Source: Daejeonella lutea | GTDB taxonomy: Bacteria; Bacteroidota; Bacteroidia; Sphingobacteriales; Sphingobacteriaceae | Direction: 5' to 3' | Length of the DNA stretch: 64,000 nucleotides | Assembly: GCF_900168015.1 (NCBI RefSeq) | Contig: NZ_FUYR01000001.1 | Location: 990,943-1,054,942 of the forward strand | Part shown: piece by piece, positions 18,953-27,892 of the stretch | How the letters are laid out: every line of letters starts with the position of its first letter | How positions within the stretch are numbered: the first letter of the stretch is position 1 | Program-made: the position numbers and the translations under genes | Notes under the pieces: model-generated | The model's input: only the letters and a program-made list of their open reading frames with translations | The model's database searches: none | Told to the model about the DNA's origin: nothing

Positions 18953-20662
18953 TTAGTCCAGATCTTCTAAAACCTCCAAAGAGCTTGTGGCGTATTTATT
19001 GTCGGGCTCCAACTGTAAAATCTTATTAAAGTATTCCACTGCAACCGCCTGTTCTTCTGGATTATCACTACGGGCTGCAATTGCCCCCAGATTTGAATAT
19101 GCTTCAACGGCTGTCTTTTTCGCCCGGTCGTTGCTCTGGAAGTCAGGTTTGCCGGTAACCAATTCTATATACTTTTCGTAATCAGGGACCATCAGGCCCT
19201 CAGGTTGTGTTGCATCATCCAGCAGACGTCGGACCCTAGCCCGGTACAAATATGCATCGGCCGTTGAGGGCGATAACTTAATCACCCGGGAGAAAGCTGT
19301 ATCTGCCCTTGCCAGTATGCTGGTATCTGCCGTAGCTGTAACTGTAAGCGACGAATCTTTGGCGGCCTTGACTTTGGCGGCATAGTGGAAATAATTTGAC
19401 ATACCTAGATAAAAGTTGTCATAAGCATACGTTTTAGAAGCAGAGTCTGAAACTGCTACCTCGTAAATTCTTGCGGCACTTTCATACTTCCTTGCAGTGT
19501 ATAAATCCTTTGCTATTGTGGAAATATCCTTTAGTAAAGTTGAATCCTTCTCGCTAGCTTTCAGTAAGCTCCAGGCGGCGGTATCGGTTTTACCACTCTC
19601 TATTAATGCCTTTCCAAGGTATAGCCAATCCTTTGCAATTACCCGACTGGTGTCAACTCCTGATATGAATTCAGTTAAAGCTTCTTCCGATTCAGGATAA
19701 TTTCCGTTTTCAAAAGCTGCATAGCCCAGGTACCTATAGATCCTTTTGTTTGATTTCTCATATTTAGCTAATTCACGGGCTTCCTGTTCAAGTGTTTTGT
19801 AGTCGCCTGCAAGAATTAGGAAATCGGCATACCTCATACGCGACAAAGGCGAAAGATCTGTCAGTTTAATGTATTTCCGGTATTGTTCGAGGGCTAACTT
19901 CATCTTGTCTTTATAGGCTTTTGGTTCGCTCATTGCCCATAAGTAGTATGTTTCTGCAAGTTCCCGGTAAGCTGGCGCATAGTTGGGATCTAAAGCATTA
20001 ACTTTCTTGAATTCATCGGCTGATTCACGGAATGCCCTTGATTGTTTAACAATCACGCCAAGTGCCAGTTTAGCACGCAATAGGGAATTGTCCAGCGCAA
20101 ATGCCTGGGTGTAGTTTTTATATGCTTCGGAATTCTTCAGCATCCCATGATAAGCATCGCCAAGAAACAAATAGATCTTCGGATCTTTATCGTTAATTTC
20201 TTTTGCCCTCTGCAAATGCAGGATGGCATTCTCATAGTCAGGCTTTGTCGCCTTGATCAGTGCGCGGCCGATGTATAACTCAGTTTGATGGTCTTTCTTC
20301 CGGGTTTGCTCAAGCGCCTTGTTAAAGTCAGCGGTGGCCTGATCAGTAGAACCTTCCAATTTTACTGCACCTCGCCCAACGTAATTTAAGGCATATTCGG
20401 GGTCTACGCTTATTCCCTTATCAAAAGCAATCAGCGCCGAGTCCGGCTGCTCCGTTTCAAGATAAATATTACCCAGATAGAAATAATTTCGGGCACCATC
20501 ACTTTTAGAAAGTATCAAGGATTTTGTTAGTTCCTTTGCTTTTTGATACTGTTCTGCATCTATCGCTTTTTCAACTTCGCTAATAGTCTGAGCTTGCACA
20601 ACAAAAGATGTCATTGAAAGAATTAAAACCAGCATGCTTTTTTTGATTTTCAGGATCTTCAT
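18953..20662 (-). CDS. Secreted or periplasmic tetratricopeptide-repeat protein
   Basis: A 569-residue protein with a signal peptide ending at VQAQ (residues ~1-25). From there to the C-terminus it is built of repeated ~34-residue helical hairpins with TPR spacing (for example YFYLGNIYLETEQPDSALIAFDKGI and IYLFLGDAYHGMLKNSEAYKNY regions). TPR arrays bind partner proteins; no catalytic domain is attached. It is probably monocistronic. The partner cannot be named from the sequence. Confidence 0.85.
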   Translation of the reverse strand: MKILKIKKSMLVLILSMTSFVVQAQTISEVEKAIDAEQYQKAKELTKSLILSKSDGARNYFYLGNIYLETEQPDSALIAFDKGISVDPEYALNYVGRGAVKLEGSTDQATADFNKALEQTRKKDHQTELYIGRALIKATKPDYENAILHLQRAKEINDKDPKIYLFLGDAYHGMLKNSEAYKNYTQAFALDNSLLRAKLALGVIVKQSRAFRESADEFKKVNALDPNYAPAYRELAETYYLWAMSEPKAYKDKMKLALEQYRKYIKLTDLSPLSRMRYADFLILAGDYKTLEQEARELAKYEKSNKRIYRYLGYAAFENGNYPESEEALTEFISGVDTSRVIAKDWLYLGKALIESGKTDTAAWSLLKASEKDSTLLKDISTIAKDLYTARKYESAARIYEVAVSDSASKTYAYDNFYLGMSNYFHYAAKVKAAKDSSLTVTATADTSILARADTAFSRVIKLSPSTADAYLYRARVRRLLDDATQPEGLMVPDYEKYIELVTGKPDFQSNDRAKKTAVEAYSNLGAIAARSDNPEEQAVAVEYFNKILQLEPDNKYATSSLEVLEDLD

Positions 20663-21186
20663 AATCTAGATTTTAGTTAATAAATATTGGCTCAATTGAC
20701 TGCTCGCAGTTCCTGGCCAAGTTATATTTGTGTAAAATGGTTAACAAGTTAAGCTGCCTACAAACTATCAGCATTTATTTTTCCCCGCATAAACGCCAGC
20801 CCAGATTCCGGTTAGGTTTGTGATGAGCAAGTTGGCAGACTTTGAATATTATTGCTCAATCCAGGCTATGAGTACAAAAACGCATCATTGCAGAAAGCCC
20901 TAATCTTCTAAACTAGTCTTTAATTGATGGCTGTGTCCCCGCGGGAAGTCCTCAGAATGCCGATAGTTAAAGCAAATAAGCGTTCTGAAAGCAGAAAATG
21001 GCTATGAAAATAATGACAATTCGTAGAGTTGAATTGCCAAAAACCAAACACTTAATTTAATACGATCAAGGGCAAATATGACCTCGTTAGCACAATATAC
21101 GGTTTTATTTTCATAAATCAAAATTAGAAAGTACCACGATCGCCTGTTTTACTCGGTTATCGCCACGTCAGAAAAGACGTCAGAAC
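20663..21186. other. Intergenic region without recognisable gene
   Basis: 524 bases between the TPR gene start and the 3' end of the universal-stress gene. I find no frame with family similarity, no tRNA-like cloverleaf and no clear hairpin terminator. A direct repeat of CTGACGT lies near 21165-21180 (minus-strand reading) just past the stress-protein stop. The TPR promoter should be at the left end, but no strict TAnnTTTG box is seen. Confidence 0.4.
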
Positions 21187-22032
21187 TTACCTTACACTCA
21201 GTACGGGTACCGGACAAGTATTAAGCATTTGCTGTGTATAGTTACCTGTAAAAAGATGCTCTAAGCTTGTTTTGAAAGATGCAGAAATAATCACAAGATC
21301 CGTACTTTTCTCAATAGCCTTCCTGATAATTTTCTTCGCCGTTCTCCGTGTAGGATCCAGCTCCTTGTCCACCTTATTCGTGTTTCGTGAAATAACGGAA
21401 TGGGCCGATTGAATCAGATTGTTAACATGAACGCATTCGGAAATTGAATTCCGGGAAGTGGTAGACCCAATCAATGTAACTGTCGCTTTATTTTCCCGGA
21501 TTATGGGCAACGAAACGTCTAGTTTAGATCCAATTGCTTGGGCTGGGCTTATTGGAAATAAAATGGAGTCAAAACGTTTTTTTGCACAGCGGGCGGGTAT
21601 TACCATTACCGGACAATCTGTTTGAAATAATATTTGGTATGCACTGTGCGTGTTTATTAAGCCGGCAAACGATGATGGAATTTGCCTTTCTAACAAAATC
21701 ATATCGCAATAAAAATCCTTTGCAACGCTGGCAACTGTTTTAGCAAATTGTCCCTCTCTCAAATGAAAAAAGCAGGAAATACGATAGTCTTGCGCAATAC
21801 TTTTTGCTTTCCATTCCAGTGCGTCCTGGTCATTCTTACGTGCTTGAAGGCGCAAATCCATTAGTAATGCGTTTCTTCCCGCAGGATGAGGCATAACGGA
21901 ATCCCGGTTTACCTGAAGAAGGTGCAAAGTGGCGCCATGCCGCATACACATTCCTATGCCTGTTTCAATTGCATGAGTTGCTGACGCTGAAAAATTTACA
22001 GGTATTAAAACATTTTTTATTGCTCTCTGCAT
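21187..22032 (-). CDS. Tandem-domain universal stress protein
   Basis: A 281-residue protein with two Usp folds (residues ~1-140 and ~150-281). Each has the opening strand (NVLIPVNFS; DSILFPISPAQ) and the closing CPVMVIPAR / CPVPVLSVR strand. The nucleotide-binding G-x2-G-x9-G-S/T loop is not recognisable in either half, so it may belong to the non-ATP-binding class. The start is set at the ATG at 22032, because an upstream start would overlap the preceding MscS gene. The gap to that gene is 19 bases, consistent with one operon. Confidence 0.88.
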   Translation of the reverse strand: MQRAIKNVLIPVNFSASATHAIETGIGMCMRHGATLHLLQVNRDSVMPHPAGRNALLMDLRLQARKNDQDALEWKAKSIAQDYRISCFFHLREGQFAKTVASVAKDFYCDMILLERQIPSSFAGLINTHSAYQILFQTDCPVMVIPARCAKKRFDSILFPISPAQAIGSKLDVSLPIIRENKATVTLIGSTTSRNSISECVHVNNLIQSAHSVISRNTNKVDKELDPTRRTAKKIIRKAIEKSTDLVIISASFKTSLEHLFTGNYTQQMLNTCPVPVLSVR

Positions 22033-22051
22033 AGTAAGTCGCTTATATTGG

Positions 22052-23149
22052 TCAATAGTTGCGTTCGTCGGTAACACCATCCAATGGGCTTTCTTCCTTT
22101 AGAGGTATACTTGCAATGATGGTTTGTGTTGGATAGGCAAATTCAATTTTGCGGCTCTCAAAACCGCTCAGAATGTCGAAGAATATCTCCTGCTGTTTAT
22201 CCATATATACATTATATTCTGAACTGAGAACATAATACACAAATTCAAAATCGAGGCTGAAATTTCCAAATCCTGAAAAATGGCCGCGGTCGAAACGTAC
22301 AAGATCTTTTGACTCGATTATATCTCTTATAATCCCAGGTATCTGCTTCACCCTGCCGACTTCAGTCTGATAGATCACCCCGAGTTTAAAAACCACCCGA
22401 CGTTGCTCCATTCTTTTGTAGTTATGTACCCGGGCATTGGTAAGATCGGTATTTGAACAAACCATTTGCTCACCACTAAGACTTCTCAGTCGGGTGGTTT
22501 TGATCCCGATATACTCGACTGTTCCTGCTTTATCATCAACTGTAATAAAATCACCTATCTCAAAAGGCCTGTCAAAAAAGATTGAAAAATAACTAAAGAG
22601 ATCACCAAGTATGGTTTGTGCCGCCAACGCAACGGCTATTCCACCAATACCTAAACCCGTGACTAGAGTCGTTACATTATAACCGAGATTGTCTATCAGG
22701 AAAATAATACCTAGTATCCAAAGCACAATGTTTATGATCAGAATAAGGCCGCGTGCTTGTTTCGCCTGTATTTGGTCAGAGTCTTCGGATTTTATAAATG
22801 AAAACACAAACTGCCTGGCAATGGAAGTGATAACCTTCAACACAAAGAATGTCGAGAAAAGTAGCACAGCGACATGAATTACGGCCCCTATTCCTGCAGG
22901 TATACTTAAGGCTTTGATCGCAACAGAGAAAGCGCCCACATAAAAAAGGGGGACTACCGACGTTTCAATAGTAGCCAAAAGAAAATCGTCGAGGGTGGTC
23001 TGGCTTCGAGAAGCCCACCTTTTGAGACATGTCAGGATTCGCTTCTTGAAAAATAGTGTAATCAGTACACCCAAAAGCAGTATAGATAACGCAGTTGTCC
23101 AGTCTTTGATGGAATTGCCAAAATAGACGTTATTGAAAAAATTATTCAT
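22052..23149 (-). CDS. MscS family small-conductance mechanosensitive channel
   Basis: A 365-residue channel that would release solutes on hypo-osmotic shock. Four hydrophobic helices precede the pore-lining helix and beta domain: GIGGIAVALAAQTILGDLF near residue 165 followed by DRPFEIGDFI and KTTRLRSLSGEQMVCSN, the family core. The ATG at 23149 is preferred to an in-frame TTG two codons upstream. It heads a two-gene unit with the universal stress protein, a reasonable pairing for an osmotic stress response. Confidence 0.92.
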   Translation of the reverse strand: MNNFFNNVYFGNSIKDWTTALSILLLGVLITLFFKKRILTCLKRWASRSQTTLDDFLLATIETSVVPLFYVGAFSVAIKALSIPAGIGAVIHVAVLLFSTFFVLKVITSIARQFVFSFIKSEDSDQIQAKQARGLILIINIVLWILGIIFLIDNLGYNVTTLVTGLGIGGIAVALAAQTILGDLFSYFSIFFDRPFEIGDFITVDDKAGTVEYIGIKTTRLRSLSGEQMVCSNTDLTNARVHNYKRMEQRRVVFKLGVIYQTEVGRVKQIPGIIRDIIESKDLVRFDRGHFSGFGNFSLDFEFVYYVLSSEYNVYMDKQQEIFFDILSGFESRKIEFAYPTQTIIASIPLKEESPLDGVTDERNY

Positions 23150-23322
23150 AAGCAATTATTCTGTGTCTCTCAATGGAGAAATTAGAAAATATTAGCCTAA
23201 GCCTCATTGACTAAAATGCCGTAATTCGTGGGACTTGGCTAAAGGCTGAATGCCTTGATTAATAGAAAGAAAGCCTTCTGTGGTGAATCGAAATTCGTGA
23301 AGGGCAGAGATTCTGATAAGGA

Positions 23323-23330
23323 CAAAGGTA
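23323..23330 (-). promoter_or_regulatory. Candidate -7 box for the mscS-usp unit
   Basis: On the minus strand this reads TACCTTTG, an exact TAnnTTTG match identical to the prfC box, about 170 bases upstream of the mscS ATG. No clean TTTG -33 element is visible at the expected spacing. The remainder of the 328-base interval (23150-23477) holds no gene I can support. Confidence 0.45.
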
Positions 23331-23477
23331 CGTATTTTGCATTTAACGCATAAATTATACCGGCAATAATCTTGTTACCCACTCAGGATTTAACTAAAAC
23401 TTATTAATTAAAACATTTCTTTAATGTTTGAACTTATAATTAACAACACCAAACTGTAATAGAGCTTTGAAGATTGT

Positions 23478-24050
23478 ATGAAGAATGAAAACGAGGAAAT
23501 AAACAGAGCTGATAATTCCATAAAAAATAGCGACTCTCAGGATAAAAAAACTATAAGGTTTATAGTGATTATATCTCTCGGACTAATTGCTGGATTATGG
23601 CTGTGGAAGTCGTATCAAATAAATAATATCAGTGAGAAAGCACTCTCCCGGGAAACTCAGCTAACTCATTCCGCCCAAAAGCAACTATTCAATAGTCATG
23701 AAGAACATTTAAAATTGCTGGTAAAGCCAATGATCTGGGCACTTCGATCTCAAATGATTCAGGGCAATATCGAACAGGTCAATATGTACCTAAATGATAT
23801 GGTAAAAGAAAAAAATTTCCAGCGCATTGCGGTAGCTGACAATAAAGGGATAATCATTTCATCTACTAATAAAAAAGATGAGGGAAGTCCGATCTCGGTT
23901 TTTGCGAGTGTAGCCTCTCTCCCCTCAAATGAAACAATGTCACAAAATATTGGCGACAGTATTATAATAATTACAAGTCCGGTTATGGGCTTCAATTCCA
24001 GACTGGGCACCGTGGCTATTCGCTTCGCTGTACCGCCAGCCAAGTTTTAA
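23478..24050 (+). CDS. Membrane-anchored protein with a Cache-like extracytoplasmic domain
   Basis: A 190-residue protein: a polar N-terminus of ~25 residues, one membrane helix (FIVIISLGLIAGLWLW, residues ~28-44), a helical stalk, then a small alpha/beta domain (AVADNKGIIISSTNKKDEG, SIIIITSPVMGFNSRLGTVAIRF) reminiscent of the extracytoplasmic PAS/Cache fold of chemoreceptors. There is no attached output domain, which is unusual for a sensor. It may bind a ligand for another protein. The Cache assignment is from pattern only. Confidence 0.6.
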   Translation: MKNENEEINRADNSIKNSDSQDKKTIRFIVIISLGLIAGLWLWKSYQINNISEKALSRETQLTHSAQKQLFNSHEEHLKLLVKPMIWALRSQMIQGNIEQVNMYLNDMVKEKNFQRIAVADNKGIIISSTNKKDEGSPISVFASVASLPSNETMSQNIGDSIIIITSPVMGFNSRLGTVAIRFAVPPAKF

Positions 24051-24138
24051 ATTGGTTAAGTATCGTAGTTTATGAGAAGGTTTTCAGGCCTGGAATGGCC
24101 CACCCGACAAATAAAATTTTGTTTTTAGCAAATAAGTT

Positions 24139-24381
24139 ATGAGAGAATTCAAATATCAGTTAATAAATGATCCCCGATTATTCGAGGTATCGAGGGATAT
24201 AAATGGCGATGATGAATTATATTCAATATTCGACGTTCGGCTGAACGACAGCCACTACGAATATTTGTACAGAAATAACGCAAATGGCGAGTATTCCACG
24301 ACCCCTAAATCCCTCTTTAGTTCACTGGAAATAGATCAATTTAAAGCAGCTATTGAAAAGGAATTGAATACGGAAGCCTAA
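24139..24381 (+). CDS. Small hypothetical cytosolic protein
   Basis: 80 residues, acidic, no signal peptide or membrane helix. It has the look of a small beta protein (LYSIFDVRLNDSHYEYLYR) ending in a helix (EIDQFKAAIEKELN). Not recognised. It lies 88 bases after the Cache-like gene and 25 bases before the next lipoprotein gene, all in one direction. Confidence 0.6.
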   Translation: MREFKYQLINDPRLFEVSRDINGDDELYSIFDVRLNDSHYEYLYRNNANGEYSTTPKSLFSSLEIDQFKAAIEKELNTEA

Positions 24382-24406
24382 TGAAAAAAAATGTATTTTG
24401 CCGCCC

Positions 24407-24979
24407 ATGAGATTCCAGAGATTACTAACCCTGATACTTTTTTTATTTTTTACAGCATGCGGTAAAAGCGCTGAAGAACGTAAGCTTGAGCAAATGGCTG
24501 TGGATCTCGAATCCCGCGAAAAGTTACTACTGGCCCGCGAACAGCAAGTTGATCTGAAGGAACTTGAGCTTGCAAAGCTACAGCAGCAAATTGATAGCAT
24601 ACGGGGTAAATCAGATACCATCGGAACCTACAATCCGGAACTCGTGGGCACATGGCAGGTCACCATGAATTGCATTGAAACAACGTGCGAGGGATCCGCT
24701 GTAGGCGACACAAAAACAGAACAATGGATCATCTCCTACCAAAACAACAAGGTAATTGCCCGTGCTCAGGCGAATGCCAACGTTATACGTGTGTATAACG
24801 GATTATATAAAGAAAACGCACTTCAACTTGCAGCTCTGGAAACTCCCGATCAGGAAACTCATATGGATGTGCTCCTTACACCGCATGCTACCACAAAAGG
24901 ATTAATGGAAGGTCAGCGCATTATTAACAGGCTTGGAATTTGTCGCACCGTTTATACACTAAAAGCAGAAAAACAATAA
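24407..24979 (+). CDS. Hypothetical lipoprotein with coiled coil
   Basis: About 190 residues from the ATG at 24407; an upstream TTG is in frame but weak. The signal peptide ends in a lipobox (LFLFFTACGK). Residues ~25-70 form a charged coiled coil (ERKLEQMAVDLESREKLL and continuing), and residues ~80-190 a beta-rich domain that begins PELVGTWQVTMNC, resembling lipocalin-like domains. Two cysteines after the WQV stretch (NCIETTCEG) could form a disulphide. The antiporter gene follows by 12 bases, so co-transcription is likely. Confidence 0.72.
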   Translation: MRFQRLLTLILFLFFTACGKSAEERKLEQMAVDLESREKLLLAREQQVDLKELELAKLQQQIDSIRGKSDTIGTYNPELVGTWQVTMNCIETTCEGSAVGDTKTEQWIISYQNNKVIARAQANANVIRVYNGLYKENALQLAALETPDQETHMDVLLTPHATTKGLMEGQRIINRLGICRTVYTLKAEKQ

Positions 24980-24991
24980 TCTCCTGTAGCT

Positions 24992-27142
24992 ATGATATTA
25001 CTCTCTGCATTAGACTTTTCACTGCCTTTAAAAAATCCGGTCATTATATTTTCACTGGTTCTGTTCATTATACTTTTTGCACCAATATTATTCAACAGGA
25101 TCAAGGTGCCGCATATTATCGGGCTTATCATTTCAGGTATAATTATAGGGCCTTACGGGTTTAATCTGCTTCTCAGGGATAATAGTATCGTGTTATTTGG
25201 CACTGTGGGACTTTTGTATATCATGTTTACCGCAGGCCTTGAGATTGAAATGGAGGAGTTTAAGAAAACTAAATTCCAAAGCCTCGTGTTCGGACTGGTC
25301 ACATTTCTGCTGCCTATGATCCTCGGCACTCTTGCAGCAGTTTATCTTCTAAACTTTGACATGATGCAGGGGATATTACTGGGAGGTATGTTATCAACCC
25401 ATACCCTTCTGGCCTACCCCATTGTGAGTAAATATGGAATTGCCGGCATACGGGCCGTTACATTAACTATCGGAGGAACTATCGTTACCGATGTGCTTTC
25501 GCTTCTGGCTCTCGCCTTTGTAACCGGCATGACAAAGGGCGATATCGGACCTGAATTTTGGCTTAGAATTGTCGTCGGCTCGATCCTGCTCGGGGCTATA
25601 ATTTTTTACGTATTTCCCCTTATAGCCAGTTGGTTTTTCAAAAAGTTCGCCGATCACATTTCGCAGTACATTTTTGTTTTGGCAATGGTCTTCCTGGGAT
25701 CCTTCCTGGCAGAAGTTGCCGGGTTGGAAGCAATAATTGGTGCTTTTCTTTCAGGACTGGCATTAAACCGGTTCATCCCTCACGTTTCGGCGCTGATGAA
25801 CAGGATTGATTTCGTTGGCAACGCATTCTTTATTCCATTCTTCCTCATTAGCGTGGGCATGCTGGTTGACGTCAGCGTACTTTTTAACGGCTGGGGCGCT
25901 GTTCGCGTAGCCGCCGTAATGATCATAGTAGCCGTTTTATCCAAATATCTTGCTGCCCTTTTCACACAAAAAACTTTCAGGCTGTCGTCTGACGACAGAC
26001 GTCTCATATTTGGGCTGAGTACCGCAAGGGTTGGCGCGACATTGGCCATCGTACTTGTTGGCTATAATATCATTATTGCTGAAACTGCTGCGGGCGAGCC
26101 TATCAGGTTATTAAGCGAGGATGTCTTAAATGGCACCATCCTGATGATACTTGTTACGTGTACCATCAGTTCCTTCGCTGTGGAAAAAGCAGCACAAATA
26201 ATAGCACATAAAAATGATAATGGGCAAGTTCACAAAGAGAGCAAAGAGAAAATACTGATTTCACTGGCTTATCCGGAAACCGTGGTCGAACTGGTAGATC
26301 TCGGCCTTATGCTTAAGCCACGTAAAAGCGATATTCCGGTTTATGCTTTACATGTAACAGACGACCAGCAAGCGAACGGAGCGACACCTCCACAAGGCAA
26401 AAAGATCATTGAAAAAGCTGTTAAACATGCTGCTGCGACAGAAGATATTTTATTCCCTATAACACGCCATGATATAAATATCAGCCACGGTATCATCTAT
26501 TCAATAAAAGAACATGAAATAACAGATATCATTATCGGACTTCACATTAACAGTCACGACGATTTTTTTGGCCCAACTGCCCAGGCTATTTTTACCCGCA
26601 TAACCGACACGATCTACATGTACAAGCCGATCCAGCCTTTCAACACTCTAAAACGGATGGTGGTTGCGGTTCCTCCCAAGGCCGAGCTAGAGCCCGGCTT
26701 TAGACATTGGCTGTCAAAATTAACTAACCTGGCAAAAGAAGCCGGAATGTCTGTTACCTTTTACGCCAGCAGGAGTACGATCCGTGAACTTGAAGTACAA
26801 ACAAATGGGAGCTCTGTTAAGATTACCTTTAATGAATTTAACAATTGGGATGATTTCCTGATGTTCAAAGGTGAATTACAAACCAACGATTTCTTTATAG
26901 TAATAACTTCCAGAGAAGGAAATATATCTTACGGTGAGTATCTTGAGAAACTTCCTTACTACATGAAAACTTATTTCCAAAACAATAGTTTTATCATTCT
27001 ATACCCTAAACAGCTGGAGCAAGGGTTCAATATGGCGAACATTCAGCAGGGAGATCACTCACTGCTCGAAACCCTGAGCGGCAACACAATGAGCAAAGTT
27101 GGGAGTTCACTCAAAAGCATTTTTAAAAAACGTACTTCCTGA
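24992..27142 (+). CDS. CPA2-type cation:proton antiporter with C-terminal Usp-like region
   Basis: A 716-residue protein. Residues ~1-400 form the membrane exchanger with about 12-13 helices (FNRIKVPHIIGLIISGIIIGP opening, the GLEIEMEEFKKTK loop, and the DRRLIFGLSTARVGATLAIVLVGY helix). The C-terminal ~300 residues are cytosolic and contain two universal-stress-like halves (KILISLAYPETVVELVDLGLM; KRMVVAVPPKAELEPGF). It would exchange Na+ or K+ for H+ to control pH and ion content. It converges on trkA-trkH and stands near nhaA, which fits an ion-homeostasis region. Substrate ion is not readable. Confidence 0.9.
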   Translation: MILLSALDFSLPLKNPVIIFSLVLFIILFAPILFNRIKVPHIIGLIISGIIIGPYGFNLLLRDNSIVLFGTVGLLYIMFTAGLEIEMEEFKKTKFQSLVFGLVTFLLPMILGTLAAVYLLNFDMMQGILLGGMLSTHTLLAYPIVSKYGIAGIRAVTLTIGGTIVTDVLSLLALAFVTGMTKGDIGPEFWLRIVVGSILLGAIIFYVFPLIASWFFKKFADHISQYIFVLAMVFLGSFLAEVAGLEAIIGAFLSGLALNRFIPHVSALMNRIDFVGNAFFIPFFLISVGMLVDVSVLFNGWGAVRVAAVMIIVAVLSKYLAALFTQKTFRLSSDDRRLIFGLSTARVGATLAIVLVGYNIIIAETAAGEPIRLLSEDVLNGTILMILVTCTISSFAVEKAAQIIAHKNDNGQVHKESKEKILISLAYPETVVELVDLGLMLKPRKSDIPVYALHVTDDQQANGATPPQGKKIIEKAVKHAAATEDILFPITRHDINISHGIIYSIKEHEITDIIIGLHINSHDDFFGPTAQAIFTRITDTIYMYKPIQPFNTLKRMVVAVPPKAELEPGFRHWLSKLTNLAKEAGMSVTFYASRSTIRELEVQTNGSSVKITFNEFNNWDDFLMFKGELQTNDFFIVITSREGNISYGEYLEKLPYYMKTYFQNNSFIILYPKQLEQGFNMANIQQGDHSLLETLSGNTMSKVGSSLKSIFKKRTS

Positions 27143-27186
27143 ATAGCGATTATGCATTTGATTACCCGGTGGGAAGGCCAGCGTCA

Positions 27187-27864
27187 TTAATCTTGCTTCA
27201 GCAAGCTCCTTATATTGGCTAATTCTCCAAACAGTACAAGAACATCACCTTCATGTAGCAAAGTAGAAGCAGTGGCGATCCCGGTAGCTTCTTTTTTTAA
27301 ATTTTCCCCTGATTTTGAAATTTGTTCCCTTATCAGAGTTAAAACAAGCACTTTGTAGGAGTTAATAAAATCGGCTTCCCCGATAGTCATTCCTGCATAC
27401 TTTTTAGGCACTAATCCTTCTACAATACTGTATTTATCAGATATTTTAAATGAATCGATCACTTCTTCAAGGTCGAGCCTCATTGCCAGGCGCTCAGCTG
27501 ATTCTTCTTCAGGGAGCACATACTCCTCAATTGACATGGCCAATAGTACAGTCTTCTGTAGATCGGAAATTATCCGGCCGATGATACGTTTAACCTTGAG
27601 CTGCTTTAATAAAGCTGTTGTTAGTAATGATGCTGCTCCGTCTTCGCCTATCGCTACAATTACCGCGTTAGCATCTTTTAAGGGCAGGGAGCTTACCGCA
27701 TCTTCATTGGTAGCATCAAGACATACCGTATGGGTGATCACGTTTTTTACCCGTTCCACTTTAGCCATGTTGTTATCAACACCAATAACTTCATGCCCCA
27801 TTTCGGTCAGCCGCACAGCTAAGGCGCTTCCGAAGTTGCCGAGTCCGATAACTATAAACTTCAT
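27187..27864 (-). CDS. trkA: TrkA/KtrA-type potassium uptake regulatory subunit
   Basis: A 225-residue peripheral subunit that binds nucleotide and gates the TrkH/KtrB pore. RCK-N domain: GLGNFGSALA at residue 7 (GxGxxG) and the acidic strand end VIGVDNN near residue 30. RCK-C domain: residues ~140-225 (GMTIGEADF, HEGDVLVLFGE). It has a single RCK pair, so it is KtrA-like rather than the doubled E. coli TrkA. It lies 28 bases after the TrkH gene and is surely co-transcribed. Confidence 0.93.
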   Translation of the reverse strand: MKFIVIGLGNFGSALAVRLTEMGHEVIGVDNNMAKVERVKNVITHTVCLDATNEDAVSSLPLKDANAVIVAIGEDGAASLLTTALLKQLKVKRIIGRIISDLQKTVLLAMSIEEYVLPEEESAERLAMRLDLEEVIDSFKISDKYSIVEGLVPKKYAGMTIGEADFINSYKVLVLTLIREQISKSGENLKKEATGIATASTLLHEGDVLVLFGELANIRSLLKQD

Positions 27865-27892
27865 AATTTATTTGTCTGTTAATCTAAAGCAA

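Noticed and set aside
20663-21186. A possible small RNA in the 524-base gap
   Set aside because: No promoter plus terminator pair could be recognised; only a short direct repeat near the right end.
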